Translations under genes and position numbers: made by a program
Notes under the pieces: model-generated
Told to the model about the DNA's origin: nothing
The model's database searches: none
Seen by the model: only the letters and a program-made list of their open reading frames with translations
Shown here: piece by piece, positions 49,669 to 62,925 of the stretch
How the letters are laid out: each line of letters starts with the position of its first letter
How positions within the stretch are numbered: the stretch's first letter is position 1
DNA from: Epiperipatus broadwayi
Taxonomy: Eukaryota; Onychophora; Udeonychophora; Euonychophora; Peripatidae
Direction of reading: 5' to 3'
DNA length: 64,000 nucleotides
Assembly: GCA_028023455.1 (NCBI GenBank)
Contig: JAQFVV010006311.1
Span: 1,052,001-1,116,000 of the forward strand

Positions 49669-52600
49669 AATTTGTAATACAAGCTTATTAAATTAAGTCA
49701 CATAATATATGACTTATTTCCTTGCAATTAGATTATGTAATAAATAAATGCATGTCATACATTGATGAAAATTTTTTTTAAAAAATTGTCATACACATAT
49801 ACATAAATAAATGGAAGGATGTTATAAAGTAAAATGACTATCACCAATTTAAAGTAAGGAAATATTAAGCTTGGGAAGCTATATTTTGATTGCAAGCAAA
49901 ATGTTAATATGTAGTAGATCTTAGAAAAAAAGTTAAATTTTATGTCCAAAGGCATTAAAGTGTAAGTATAGCATTAGAATGTAGTTATTTTTAATTTTTA
50001 TTAATATTCTTACCTAATACCTATACATTTACATATATATATATATACGCTGAGAGAAACTTTAAAAAAAAAACTAATTTAACATAAAAGATTATTTAAA
50101 TAAAAACGATGTCCGTCTTATAAATAATTTAGGGGGAAATATATTTTTTCCCTGCCTCACTTATTATTTTAAAATTACTGTAAAAAAGAATAATAATAAA
50201 ATCAATTATAACAAAAAATTAAGTTATTAAAATTCAATTAGAATTTAGATATCCCTGAAACATTTCTTTTAAATAATAATAAATAAAAAAAACATACTTT
50301 TTTTAATCTTATTATTTCAAAATATCTATCAACTGAAATTTTATAGACCATTTTAAGAATAATTTTAATCAAAATTAATAAATTTAATGACTATATTAAA
50401 AACAAAAAACCTTCAGTAACAATCATCAACTAACTGCAAACAAACATGTCCACACCTCTATCTAAATTTTTTTACTATCTCTTACTTCTGCCTTCAAACA
50501 CTCAAAACGATCTTTTTCCTCCAGAACATTTTATTTCTCTATTTTCTTCTTTACAACCCACACTCATCTTTAAACAACTTAAATATAACTGTTAACTTTT
50601 TTTTCTAATGTCTCCTTATCTTTCAAACTTCATAGTTTCTTCCAACATATCTTTTATAAATCCTCTACTTTTAAAGTATGGATCAAATGAAATTTCTTAT
50701 TTTACTGCTTAATTTTGTCAGTAACTAAACAATCATGTAAAACTTAAAATTTTTTCAACACTTTATAGTTTTTTCTTCTGACTTTCATTCTTTAACTCTT
50801 ATCAACAAAGCATATTTTTAAAACTTTTAATTACCACATTTAATATGTCTTTTTTAAGAACTTACTCCAATAGGCAATTGATTTTTTTGTTTTTTGAATG
50901 CATACTTAATCTTTGAAATGTTTGTATTAATTTTTTGTTACTATTTTCATCAGTTAACTAATTTCCCAATTTCTTTAAAAGCATTGAACTATTAATTTTC
51001 ATTTTTTTTCAACAATTATCACTTTAAATTTTTTTTTTTTAAAAATTTCAAAAATACTAGTTACCATTATGTTAAACTCAGTATTTTCAAGCATTGTAAT
51101 ATCACTGACAAATCTTACCATCTCCAATACTAACTTTATCAAACAAAACTCTTTAAATAGTACCTCTATAAAAGTAATAAGCACAAGAGAAGATATGTCA
51201 TACATTTCTTCTACACCTGCTTCTTCTGTAAATAATATATTAAATTTATAAATATATTCTATTCATATACAGATTTAATCATTCATTTTTAGATTCTAAT
51301 CTACATCATATGTCTTTCAAAATAACTCAATTAAAACTCTATCAATATTTTTTTAAGAATAAATAAAACAAATATTAATTTATTTTTTTACATATATCTC
51401 TTAACCCTACTTCAACATCTATTTGTCACTCTACTTTTCTAAACAACTTTTCAACTACATAATTTTATACTAATCCTGTAAACACTTCTTCCTCTTTTTC
51501 ATGATGAAAAGGGAAAAGTAGAGGCATAGAATGAGATCTGAAGAAGACCGCGAGGAACAGTCGAAACTGTTATTATAATTAATAAATATTTTTGCTTTAA
51601 AGGTGTAAGAAGTTGTGATTATTTGAAAAGATATATTGTTGTAATTTCATACTAGGTATAAATAAATCTGTTTAATCTTTTCCATCATAAATGATTTCAT
51701 GTGAAATTCTAAAATAATGTCCAGTTCATTGGCTTAGGTCTTACAAAATGAACTGACCTTTTTTAAATTAAAATACAAATACATGCATTAACAATTTTTT
51801 TAAATCTTCTCTGTCATAACTTTAAATAATTAAACTGAATTCATTAATTTTCTATCCAATGACAATTTTTCAATACTAATTTTAGCTTTTCTATTATTAT
51901 TGTTAACTTTATTTCATTTTCTTTATTAAAAGAGACGAATACTTGTTATCTTTATCAAACTTAACCCTAGAGTAAATATTCAAACAGTTTGCTTACTTTG
52001 TTTCAATTAGTACTTTATTTTCATGATTATTTTTTCCCCTCAAAAACTATTTTATTACACACTCTAAACATTTCTCCTTCCTGCTTTGTTTTATCTGCCA
52101 AGATCTTAATTTATTATTAAATGCATTAAAGGTTATATTTAATATTTTCAATATTTTTTTATGTATGAATCAGTATTATTATTAGTTTTAATTTATTAAG
52201 CTTTCTATATATCTTCAATATTCATATTTTTCCAAGGACTTCTCTTCATCATGTTATTAATCATCTCATTATTAACAAGAACATTATATTTCATTCTTCT
52301 TATATTATTTGCATATTTTCTTATTTTGTTTGAATACATTTAATATTTTGTTTCACTTACTATTTGGATTTCTATCTACAATTATTTTGCTAAGCAACAA
52401 ATTGGAAATATTTTCTCTAATGTCAACCTTCAAGTAATTAATGGATAAATATTCCTCTTAAATCTTAGATCTTATTTTAATAATTGTTGTGATTGGAGTT
52501 TTCACAAGTAAATCTTATGAATTTTTTTTTTTAAAAAAAAGGTTTTATTTATAATCCCTGCAATTTTTTCTTAAAAAAAAAAAAAAATTACCATTTTTTC

Positions 52601-53438
52601 ACTTCTATAATATTTTTCTTTTTGTCTCAGTAAAACATTCCATTCTCTTTTTATCATTATGCAACTATTTAAAATATCCAATACTAACAATTTAACTAAT
52701 CTTTGAATTATATAATTGGTGGTTTTCATTAAAACACAAATAAAAATCTAACTGAAATAAATGATATAAATTTACTTTTAAATATATTAAAACTTTTATT
52801 TTTATTTGTTTTAAATTTGTAATTTATATTTAACATACCTACAATGATAAAGTCAATAATTTCAGTTAAAATATATATATTTTTTAAAAAATTAGAAAAT
52901 AAAAAATGAATAAAAATGTTTTTCTTTATTCAAAATATTTTTATTGTATTTTATTTATCAATTTATTTTTTTAAAAACAAAAGTAAAACTCATAAGTTTT
53001 ACTAATAATTTTAATGCAATTAATAGCAGATTAATTGTTTTAAATGATATAACATTATGCTACATTTCTAGCAAAATAAACCTTACTTAATTTTTAAAAA
53101 AATGATTAATGCTGGTCCTGTAATACATCAATATTGTTTTTTTTTTTAAAAATATTTCATGGTATTTAAAAAATAATTTTAAATAATAAACTTATTTAAA
53201 ACGGTTGCATATTGCAATTACTAAAAAATATATGATTAATTTTTAATTCAAATCTTAATATTAAGAATATGGTTCTTTTTTGTTCTTTTGTTTGTTTTTA
53301 AATAAATATATTTAAAAATAAATAATATTTATTCATATATGTATATTTACTATTATAAGTAAATATACAAAAATAAGTTTTTCTGCTTTATTGTGTTCAA
53401 TCTTAGAAAAACATTATTACTATTATTTGGATAAATAC
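49669..53438. other. Non-coding
   Basis: Worn pyrimidine-rich stretch at 50400-51500, possibly an unrecognised minus-strand retroelement relic. At 51538-51566 there is CTGAAGA...GAAAC without a closing stem I. Nothing firm. Confidence 0.4.
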
Positions 53439-53741
53439 TGAATCCCTATTAGATGTGATATGTTGGACTATTTCCATCATTTATGAGTGAATGTTGAATG
53501 TATAGAAAATTTTAAACTTTATTTAAACTTTTCAAATACAAACAACTTTGTTAGTAATAACACTCAAATAGACAATACTAGTTGAGTGTTATTACTAACA
53601 AAGTTGTTTGTATTTGAAAAGTTTAAATAAAGTTTAAAATTTTCTATATATTCAACATTCACTCATAAATGATGGAAATAGTCCAACATATCACATCTTA
53701 TATTATACCATCATTACAAACCTTCAGATGAATCCCTATTA
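53439..53741. mobile_element. Near-perfect palindrome flanked by 13-bp direct repeats
   Basis: The arms 53451-53567 and 53582-53698 are 117 bp each with one mismatch that I can find, around a 14-nt loop. The whole, plus about 30 bp on the right, lies between two copies of TGAATCCCTATTA (53439-53451 and 53729-53741), which look like a target-site duplication. No coding capacity, no TA or 8-bp target as for common DNA transposons. The 13-bp duplication length equals that of the Penelope-like element at 56121-58074. The near-identity implies recent formation or ongoing correction of the arms. Confidence 0.8.
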
Positions 53742-56120
53742 TTTGTTATTTATGCTTTTTTCCCCATATCAGTTAACCATGTCAATAAAACATACATAGT
53801 TTAATATAACATTTCCCAAATTTGTATTTCATGGATATCTATTATTTTGTGAAAAGTAAGGGAATTTTTGTAAAAATCATAATTAATAATTTAAAATATA
53901 AAATAAATATATTTTGCATATCATTTTAGTTATCAATATATTGGCATAGAGCAATACTCAAAGACACCATAGAAAATTTTATTTTGGTGAACTTTGCAAA
54001 ACCATGTAAGTATAGAGTTACATAATGATCTAACATGTCATTTATAAATGGGTGCCAAAAAGTAGATGGTTTAAGAAAACATAAAAGAAAAAGTCAGAGA
54101 CCTAATATTATGAAATATTCAGGTAAATATATCAAAGTAGTCTTCTAATGACATGTAAATGCACAATGTGGTATTTACTGCTTTGTCAATTATATTAATT
54201 TACAATAGCATTAAAAACTATTAAACATAACACATATCCAAACTCAGTTTCTTGCATAAATACTTTTTAACAATTATCAATCTTTAAAAATATTATATTA
54301 AAGTAAATGGATAAAGATTTGCTAGTAAAGAAATAATTTTAAAATGAACTCCCAATTCTTTCATTAGTATAATCATGACTGATAAAAAACACAAAATTAT
54401 TGTGTTCAAAATGAAAATAGATGATGATATATTCTGTTTCCATAAAATCCAAAATAAACAAAAACAATTAACAAATGATTAAAATGAAAGTTGTAATGAA
54501 ACATATTTGAATTTTAGATTTAAAATAAAAATGTCCCAGATTCACAGTACTTTGTATGTAATAAAATATTATCAGATAGATTACTTTGATTTTATGAACA
54601 ATACTGAGTATAAGGGCAAAAATAAGATTTATTAAAAAGTATTAGAATTCACTAAAAACTTCTCAACTTTAATACTCAAACCTTATAAAACAAGTACATA
54701 AAATGCATAGAAACATATTAGTGAATAAGTGATAACACTGTTTTAATAATTAAGTGAGCCCACATTATTATGGAAATGCTTATTGCAGAGAAAATATAAT
54801 ATTCAAGTTAATCAACCAGTGTTTTAAAGATTAATTAAGACAAATATGAAACAACACTATGTTATACTATATTCATAACATTACTAAAAATATAGAAACA
54901 GTGCAAGATGAAATTTTGTACTGAGTTTTAATGGCAGGTAAAACTGAATTCACAATTGTTTTAGAATTTGCTGTCTTATTGGTATCTTTTTGATATACTT
55001 TTATCAGGATTATTAAAAAAATATCTATTTTGTGATTCAATTGCAGTAATAATTTTATCACGATGCATAAAATTAGCTGAGAAATGTATAATGTATTTAC
55101 TAATAGTTCTCAAGCAATAGTCAAGAAGAGGGGGGAAACTACAATGTCATTTTAAACATAATACTATTTAAAATTATGTAGGATAAAATTATTAAAATTT
55201 ATGATCATTTCAAGATGTATTATTTAATTTTATGTGAGGAAAGGTGTCATAATTATACACGCTCATCTACTCAATAACAAAATGTACATAATTTTTTTTT
55301 AATTTGGAGATGAATCACTAGTAATTTTTACTTCAATAACTTAAAAAAAAAAGCTGCTTCACAAATTCACTGTGATACTGAGGTTTTTGTATTGGCAGAT
55401 TTTTTTTTTCAAATTAAATAAAGTTAATCTTTCACTTTGATGAGGAAAAGATGACAACTTTTAGTACAAAAATTTCTCTGAAACAAAAACTGGAATTGTA
55501 AATTTTTTTTATAAAATTAAATAACTTTGACTGCTTCTCATATTAAATGAAGTTTTTATAAAAATAAATGTTATAATTCAGGAATAAATTTTCAAAAAGC
55601 AATTTTACAGCATTACATAAATATCAATCATCATTACTAGAAGACTCCAAAAACCACTAATGATAATTGGAATCAATTTATAATTGAAATCTAGCCAGTC
55701 AGCTTCACTGCACATTTTTACAAAAGCTTAATTGCTTTAATATCTGATCATAGTATAAAATCACAGTTTAAGAAACTTCTATCAAATAATGTTTGGATAA
55801 CTTAATAGATGAGTACTGCAACATGGTAAATGAGCAGTTGGAATATTATTTTCTTTTTCTTTTTTTTAATTCTAAAAAATTAAAGGACTCTTTTCTTGTG
55901 CAAACTGCAATATTTATGTTTATGTTATAAACATGAAACAAGAAAAGGCATAATTATACCTTTAAATATATATATAAAACTGATTTTCTTATATTACTCT
56001 GATTAACACTATACTTATCACAAGAATTAAACTTTATAACGTTTTATATATATAACATTTTCAACAATGATTCTCATTAAAAATTAATTTATAATTTTGT
56101 TTCAAAAAATCATTATTTAT
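53742..56120. other. Non-coding
   Basis: No gene or element recognised. Confidence 0.5.
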
Positions 56121-56318
56121 ATTAATTTGTTATAAAATAGATTACTTCTCGTTATATATAAATAAACACAAAAACTTAAAAGTGAAGTTAAAAAAGAGAA
56201 GTTATAAATAAATATAATAAAAATAAGCTAAACGTTTTCAAGGATCCATGCCTCATAATCATAGCTTTCTTAAAAATACATAATAAAATATATACAAAGA
56301 TATTTAAATTAGCACGTG

Positions 56319-56805
56319 TTACGTGGACCATTTCTTCGATATATCAAAGCAAGTGTCTTTTCTATTTATAGCATTAATATTTCCATTAATATAGAATGCT
56401 TCTTTTATTTTCCTCTTATGATCATTTGATTCAATGCATGTAATTACAGGATTGGCAAGAGTAAAATTGTGTCCAGATTTCATGGAATGCTCCAAAAATA
56501 CAGAAGATATATTGTTGTTCTTCTGAGCTCTCTTGTAAGTGTACATGTGTTGAGCAAGCCTAGTATTAATAGTAGCTTTAGTTTCACCATAATATACAGA
56601 AAGACATTTTTCTTGAGGACATGAAATGGAATATACTATATGTGGGGTGATCAATATAATCTTTTGAATTGTTGATAGATCTGTTAGAATTAGGAGGAGT
56701 TCTAAATCCTATTTTAAACTTATTTATTAATGCTTTAGTTAGTTTGTTAGATATTTTGAAAATGTAAGGAATAGTAGTAATTCTAGGAAGTTGAATACAT
56801 GGTAC
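56319..56805 (-). pseudogene. Inverted copy of Penelope linker and GIY-YIG endonuclease
   Basis: Minus strand from about 56805: QLPRITTIPYIFKISNKLTK leads in frame toward the endonuclease. Eight bases present in the plus copy (around its GATCGTTCATTC) are missing here, shifting the frame just before the GIY-YIG start. The remaining 111-codon frame (56654-56319) holds HIVYSISCPQEKC, VYYGETKATINTR, LEHSMKSGHNF and ends KKWST. Its linker lacks the 1-base insertion found in the plus copy, so the two copies complement each other's lesions. Confidence 0.85.
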
Positions 56806-57906
56806 AATTTATTGTTGCTTTTCTTTCTTGGCTTGATTTGCACATTTTTACACTCTTTGAAAACAAGTGGTATACTATAAAAGATGGATGGCCAATGGGC
56901 TTACCTGTCAGTAGCATTTTATTTAATGTCTACTTAAATAAATTTGAGAGCTCTATAATACTAAAATATTACAATTCCACTCATGATTTTATATATATTT
57001 GGTATGTGGATGATATATTTATTATTTCCTCTATAGATAATATTTTACATATACGAGAAGAACGTCAAAGTTTATCTAATTTATCACTTAGCATTGTATA
57101 TGAAAATAATAACAAAGAAATCAAATATCTTGATCTTTCATTATCAAGAAATAATAACAGTATAGATTACAAGATGTTAATTAAGCCTTTTGAAATTAGA
57201 AGCTGTATTCACCCTAAATCTAACTCACCTGCATCACACAAATTTGCTGGTTTAAATTCTTTCTTATTTAGAAATTTGCATCTTTGTAAATATGAAGCAG
57301 CCAGAAAAGAAAATCTGAATAATTGTATTAAAGATTTAATGACAGCAGGTTTTAAATTTAAATCTATTAAAAATAATATTACTAAATTCCATAATAAAAT
57401 AAATAATATTGTATCACATATTCAACTTCCTAGAATTACTATCTATTTCTTACATTTCCAAAATATCTAACAAACTAACTAAAGCATTATTCAATACATT
57501 TAAAATAGGATTTAGAACTCCTCCTAATTCTAACAGATTGATCAACAACTCAAAAGATCATATTGATCGTTCATTCACCCCACATGTAGTATATTCCATT
57601 TCATGTCCTCAAGAAAAATGTCTTGCTGTATATTATGGTGAAACTAAAGCTACTATTAATACTAGGCTTGCTCAACACATGTACACTTATAAGAGAGCTC
57701 AGAAGAACAACAATATATCTTCTGTATTTTTGGAGCATTCCATGAAATCTGGACACAATTTTACTCCTGCCAATCCTGTAATTATATGCACTGAATCAAA
57801 TGACCATAAGAGGAAAATAAAAGAAGCATTATATATTAATGGAAATATTAATGCTATAAATAGAAAAGACACTTGCTTTGATATATCAAAGAAATGGTCC
57901 ACATAA
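56799..57906 (+). pseudogene. Penelope-like RT (5'-truncated) plus GIY-YIG endonuclease
   Basis: Frame 1 (56799-57470, 223 codons) starts inside the RT. WPMGLPVSS (residues 31-39) is the RT4 motif, WYVDDIF (68-74) carries the catalytic aspartates in the YVDD form, and KYLDL (109-113) is a later RT motif. A linker follows to QLPRIT. RT motifs 1-3 are absent. Near 57445 an extra base relative to the inverted copy shifts the frame. The second frame (to 57906) carries the endonuclease: VVYSISC (60-66), C66-x4-C71, VYYGET (74-79, YIG as YYG), R86, EH...GH (109-116) and a conserved E139 (KIKEAL), ending KKWST-stop. As an autonomous gene it would prime reverse transcription at chromosomal nicks. Truncation and frameshift make this copy non-functional. 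Confidence 0.88.
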
Positions 57907-58074
57907 CATGTGCTAATTTAAATATCTTTGTATATATTTTATTATGTATTTTTAAGAAAGCTATGATTATGAGGCATGGATCTTCAAAAACATTTAGTTT
58001 ATTTTTATTATATTTATTTATAACTTCTCTTTTTTAACTTCACTTTTAAGTTTTTGTGTTTATTAATTTGTTAT

Positions 58075-59829
58075 GTATTTTTTACATAAAAATTTAGAAT
58101 ACCACTTTAATTTTAAAAATTTTTATATTCTGAGATTATTATACAAAAATAAAATGCATTTTAACATTAAAAATATAAGTTTTATAAGTTTTTTTTTTAA
58201 AAAAAACCCAACAATATAAATAATCTATATTGCAAGAGTTCTTAAAACATTCAGTAAATATTACTTTAATGATTGTATATGATTTGCTTTGTAAATATAA
58301 CTGCCAAATTGCTCAATAAAGTCGAATTTAGTAAAAAAAATCACAAAACACATTCATAATAATTAGCAAATAACAACTACGTGTGACAAATAATTATTTT
58401 TTAATATCCTTTATTGCCAACAATTGTTTTGCAGAGTAAGTGGCAATCATAATACATTTATAAATCTGTAAACAATTTTTATGTATCTTTATGTTTAATA
58501 TTCATAATATTTTGAGTATTTATTAATATATATATATAAATGATAAAAAAATTTAGTTAATATTTTGGTTTTGTGAGATCCCTGCAATAAAATGATTGAA
58601 TGATGATCAGTTTACTTGACAAAAAAAAAATATTTTTTTATATATTAAAAAAACATATTTTCCATTTGTTTCAAAAAAATAAACAACATCCAACATTTTT
58701 TTTTACCTATAATAATAGATTTTTCATCTTTTTAAAATTATTCATTGTTTTAAGTTTCTTGCAAAACATTCTAAATCTATGAGTGTTGGATTTAAAATGT
58801 GTTCTGGATTAGTAAACTTAATGGAAATAAATGTTCTGTAAGATAATTTTTTATGTGAAGGAGAAAAAAATGAATTTAAAAAAAAAGCACAAACTGGATT
58901 ATGATCTGCAAAATGAATATCATCAATGATATATTCTAAAGTAAGTGAAATATTGTTTAGATATGTCTACACTCAAAATTATTACCTATATTTCTTTATA
59001 TAAGTAAAGGATAATTTCAACTATCTCTAAGAATCCTGTTCCAAGTGGAAAACAACTTTTGATAAATTATATCATTTATTCAAATTAAAAATTTAAATTT
59101 ATTATTGCATAATATAAATTGATATTTACTTTTCATTTAAAAAATTCACAATTTTTAAATTTAAAAAGTGCCTATATTTTTTTATGAAAGATTTACTAAT
59201 CTCCTTATTTTTCTATATGTATATAAGGCTAGAAAGTTAGTGTCCAAATTGATAAAAAAAAACTAAGCACCTATTTACATTTCACAAATGATTTAATCTA
59301 TTTTATTTAAATAAGTAGTTATATATATATTACATTAGTCTGTATGACAAAACAGTTACACACACTACCACCTCAACTTTCCATATCTTTTTTTATAATA
59401 TTTATTACTATTACCTTTTTTTTATTACAATTAACATTTAAAAATAAAAATTCTACTAAATACAGTGTAAACTATTTGTCATAATCAGATTTCAGATGTA
59501 AATTAACTATATAGTTTATTATTAAAATTTTTTTTTAAATAATCAAATTCTATTCAAAAAAAAGCTATAGAAGATTGTAGCTTCAATACTTAATAACACT
59601 TCATATTAACAACTGGCTGCTTAATTAGAATTAATTATAACAGTACCACCATTGATTGTGCATGCCTGTGTTTTTTAGCAATAAGCAACTGTTTTATTAA
59701 AAAATTATGCTGAATGCCATTTTAGAGCATCAATATTTGTGAATACATTGATGATTTTCCATATTTTATAACAATATTTATATATTAAATTCTGTAACTT
59801 CAATCTTTTAAAAAACTTTTCTCAGAAAA
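58075..59829. other. Non-coding
   Basis: No gene or element recognised. Confidence 0.5.
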
Positions 59830-60075
59830 ATTCAAAATAAATACATACAAAATATATATAAAGAAAAGCTTGGTTTAATATCTCAATGGCATGGTATGTT
59901 AAACATGCTTTCAACCAATTGGTAGACATATTCATAAAAATTACAAACTTCTTGGGCAACTGTTGATATGAATATGACTACCAGTTAATTGAAAGCTTGC
60001 TTAGCATACCATGCTGAAAAAAAATCAAACCACCCTTCTTCTTTATACACATTTTGTACGTATTTATTTTGAATT
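59830..60075. repeat. Diverged palindrome, arms about 106 bp
   Basis: The arms 59830-59936 and 59968-60075 face each other around a 31-nt loop. Shared pieces include AAATACRTACAAAATRTRTA, GCATGGTATGYTAA and TGGTAGNCATATTCATA. They differ by about a fifth, so this is older than the 53.4-kb palindrome and unrelated in sequence. Confidence 0.75.
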
Positions 60076-60459
60076 ATATTGAATTCTATACATATGATAT
60101 TTTTGTTTTAACTAATATCTAATTTATATATACTTTTCATTATATTGGGTCTTTATACATAATATATAAAGCTATACAATATATACAAACTTATTTCATA
60201 AAATTTATACTTTTAATCATAATGGTAACTCTTTAACAAAAATAAATTAATCATTCTTTTTAATAAATTAAAGATTATTACATTTGTTTTAACTTTAACT
60301 ATAAACTTTAATAATTATACAATTGATTATTTTATAAATGTATACAGTATATCCATACAAACTATTCAGAACAAGATCTGATGAATAATTCAATTTATCA
60401 TTATAAAAAAAAGGAGAAAAAATATTTTGTAAATAAGAAATTCATTTTACTTAGTTGTA

Positions 60460-60725
60460 AGACTCAGCACTGATTATATATATATGTAAGAGATGGTAAT
60501 CTGGAACAACTGATAAATGCAGGTCCAGCACAAAGTTCAGCACAAAATATGTATATTGATTATTTATCTTTACTACATGTGTGTGGTCACGTGTATTAGT
60601 GGTATAAGATAGTATGGATAGTTTAAGGGTGCTTGAAAGTCTGTGTTCAAATTCCCTATATTTACAATTAAGCTCCAGGTATATGAAGAATGCCTGTATT
60701 TCAAATCTTAGTTGTAAGACACAAA
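60460..60725 (+). repeat. Family R fragment with hammerhead remnant
   Basis: It runs from CAGCACTGATTATATATA through a damaged hammerhead block (CTGATAA at 60510-60516, a small internal duplication of TTCAGCACAAA, AAAA instead of GAAA, TTG), then GTGTGTGGTCA and the B-box-like CTGTGTTCAAATTCCC. Single unit, not tandem. The minus-strand frame here is a shadow. Confidence 0.65.
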
Positions 60726-62655
60726 TCAAATTTATAATTTTGTTCTATTATTATTATTTTTTAATATGGAGAGAAATAATATGATTTTTTTTTCAAAGTT
60801 AAATTAAACTTATAAATATAAAAAAAGGACTGTTTTTTTTTAAAAAAAAATCTAAGATATTAATTTTATAAATTATAAAATTATTAATTACAGGATATCC
60901 ATTGTTACAAACACATAAAAATATTGTTTTAAAATAATATTCACTTATTTTAGTTTAAAATAATCTAAACTTTATGAAAATATTCTTGTGAACATAACAT
61001 TCAAAGAAGATGTGATTTAATACATCACAGCAACAAAAGTTTATATATTTTTACAGAAAATGGATTTTATAAACAGTTGTGGAATGAACATAAAGTCTTA
61101 TTAATATTTTGCTTTGATATTATTATTAAATACTTTTAAAAAGATGCTATATTTTTTAATTAATTAAATTAATAAAATAATTAATGAAGTATGAATAATT
61201 AACATACAATTACTATTACTACTACTACTAATAAATATTATGTTAAATAATAGTGAATTTCATTTAGAAATGGTCATCCAGTAACTGTTTTCCCATTAAT
61301 CAAGATACTACTGTACAGTATTTTCAATAAGCTTAAATGAATAACTGGAACTCTACTGTAATTAAATAAATTATTTCATTTTCAATACATTTTATTATCA
61401 TAAACATTTTTCTTATAGTTATAAAAATGCATAACAAGATATATAAATCAATGAAACTGATTCTTGATTTTAGGTCAAGCACAAGTGACAAATCTTTGGA
61501 TAAGGGTGCTTAATTTTATTTTAATTATTTGTTCTCATTTTAGACTTTCTTTTTTCAAATATATATTGCAGCAATATGTAAAAAAAAACAAAAAAACTAC
61601 TCTTTATAAGAATTTTGAAAATATTGTTTTTCTCAATATTTTATTAAAACTATATCTATATAAATTGAATAATAGAGCATTAATAAAATTAATTTATTTA
61701 ATAACTCTATTAAAATATTATATGCACATTTTTTATTTTTTAAAAATAATTTGCTGTTACTGAAATATAAAATTATTATTATAAATGTAAAAAAAAAGGA
61801 ATAAATCAATTTAAATATTTTAATATCTTTTTAATTAGAAAAGTAGCCTTTATATTTAGGTGCAACATAGATTTCAAAGGACTATTATAGCACTTAACAT
61901 ATTAAATTATAGAGTTTTTCACTATAATAACTTAATTAGCTCAGCTAAGTTAATTGCACTCAAGTGTGTTATCATATGGAAGTGAAACACGAACACTACT
62001 AATATAATATAAAATTTCTGAAAAAAAAATTATCTTAGAATACTTTTCAATATTTTACAAGTATAATATTAAGATTGCAAAACCAATTAGTACTTTCTTT
62101 AGTTTAGTGGATATATTAACTACTTAATCTAGTATTACAAAGACATGTCTGAGCATGTAAAGTGAATAAATAGTAGCAGCCTGCATAAGAAAGTTATTTT
62201 ATAATGAACTTGCTTATGGATTTTATGGATAAGAAAAATCTTGATTATATTGTAAAGATTATCTCAAAGGCTATTTAAAAGAAGTGTAATGTTGGTTGCT
62301 TTTATTGGTAAAATATAGCTTATTATAATACAATGCACAGCTATGTTTAGAGAAAATGTTACAGTCTTTCAAAAAAAATTTTTTTTTTTTTTGCAGAATT
62401 GTAAGATATTAAATAAATAAAGAATTAGCATGTGGTATATAAGGACATATTTATAGTTCATGGATTGATTTTTAAGGTTTGTATAGTCATGACAAAATTT
62501 ATCTTCAACTTTTTATTCTTTGTCTCTGTTTTTTTTCTTCTGAACTTACAATACTTAAATAATAATATTTTATAATAATAGCTTTCATTGCTAACTTTTT
62601 GCTAAGCCTATATTGCTTTTAAATTATGTATGTAAATGCTGTTTTTGGGTTGGTA
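60726..62655. other. Non-coding
   Basis: No gene or element recognised; a short ACT trinucleotide run at about 61213-61231. Confidence 0.5.
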
Positions 62656-62925
62656 TTTTTAAATCTAGTGTCTGAAGCTACTCTAGCGCCTCTCTGAGGA
62701 GTGCCAAAGCATGAAACCATAATCAGAGGTTTGGGAGGAGGGGTTTCCTGACAGAGATATTTTAAATGCTTTCTCTGGCTAAGCATTTATTACAAAGCTT
62801 TGAGCAATTGGCAATGCTCATTGATTTTATTTTACAAGCTTAATAAAGTGCAAGGCTAAAACCTTCAACAGAGGTGCCTTAAAATAAAGAATAAGGCCAT
62901 GTGATCTATGACTCTTTTTTATTTG
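62656..62925 (+). mobile_element. Family S copy C (single arm, diverged)
   Basis: Order matches the right arm of copy B: AATCTAGTGTCTGAAGC, the hammerhead-like block, GGGAGGAGGGG, TTGAGCAATTGGCAATGCTC, ACAAGCTTAATAAA, then CCATGTGATCTATGACTC. It is more diverged than A and B and not palindromic, so it shows the monomer form of family S. Confidence 0.65.
62689..62729 (+). ncRNA. Hammerhead-like motif, S copy C (covarying stems)
   Basis: CCTCT (62689-62693), CTGAGGA (62694-62700, core CUGANGA with N7 = G, allowed), stem II TGC-CAAA-GCA, GAAA (62713-62716), CCATAATC, then AGAGG (62725-62729), which pairs perfectly with CCTCT. Relative to copies A and B, both stem I (A-U to U-A) and stem II (A-U to U-A) changed on both sides, keeping pairing. 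Stem III is reduced to A15.1-U16.1 with a loop, so catalysis is doubtful even though core boxes are intact. Confidence 0.5.

Larger units (their letters stand above)
56121..58074. mobile_element. Penelope-like element in head-to-head arrangement, 13-bp target duplication
   Basis: ATTAATTTGTTAT at 56121-56133 recurs at 58062-58074. Between them, a minus-strand copy of the 3' half (56134 to about 56805: 3' UTR, GIY-YIG endonuclease, linker) is joined without spacer to a plus-strand 5'-truncated element (about 56800-58061: RT from motif 4 onward, linker, endonuclease, 3' UTR). This partly inverted, 5'-truncated form is typical of Penelope-like retroelements. The two copies of the 3' half differ at scattered sites, including different frameshifts, so the insertion is neither very recent nor ancient. 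It is the best candidate in the window for the family that supplied reverse transcriptase. Confidence 0.85.

Noticed and set aside
51538-51566. CTGAAGA...GAAAC, matching hammerhead core boxes (CUGANGA, GAAA)
   Set aside because: Stem II is only GAC/GTC around a long loop, and I find no NUH plus closing stem I. It could be a degraded ribozyme from another retroelement, but the sequence alone does not support it.
57699-57902. Minus-strand ORF over the Penelope endonuclease
   Set aside because: Shadow of the plus-strand GIY-YIG coding region.
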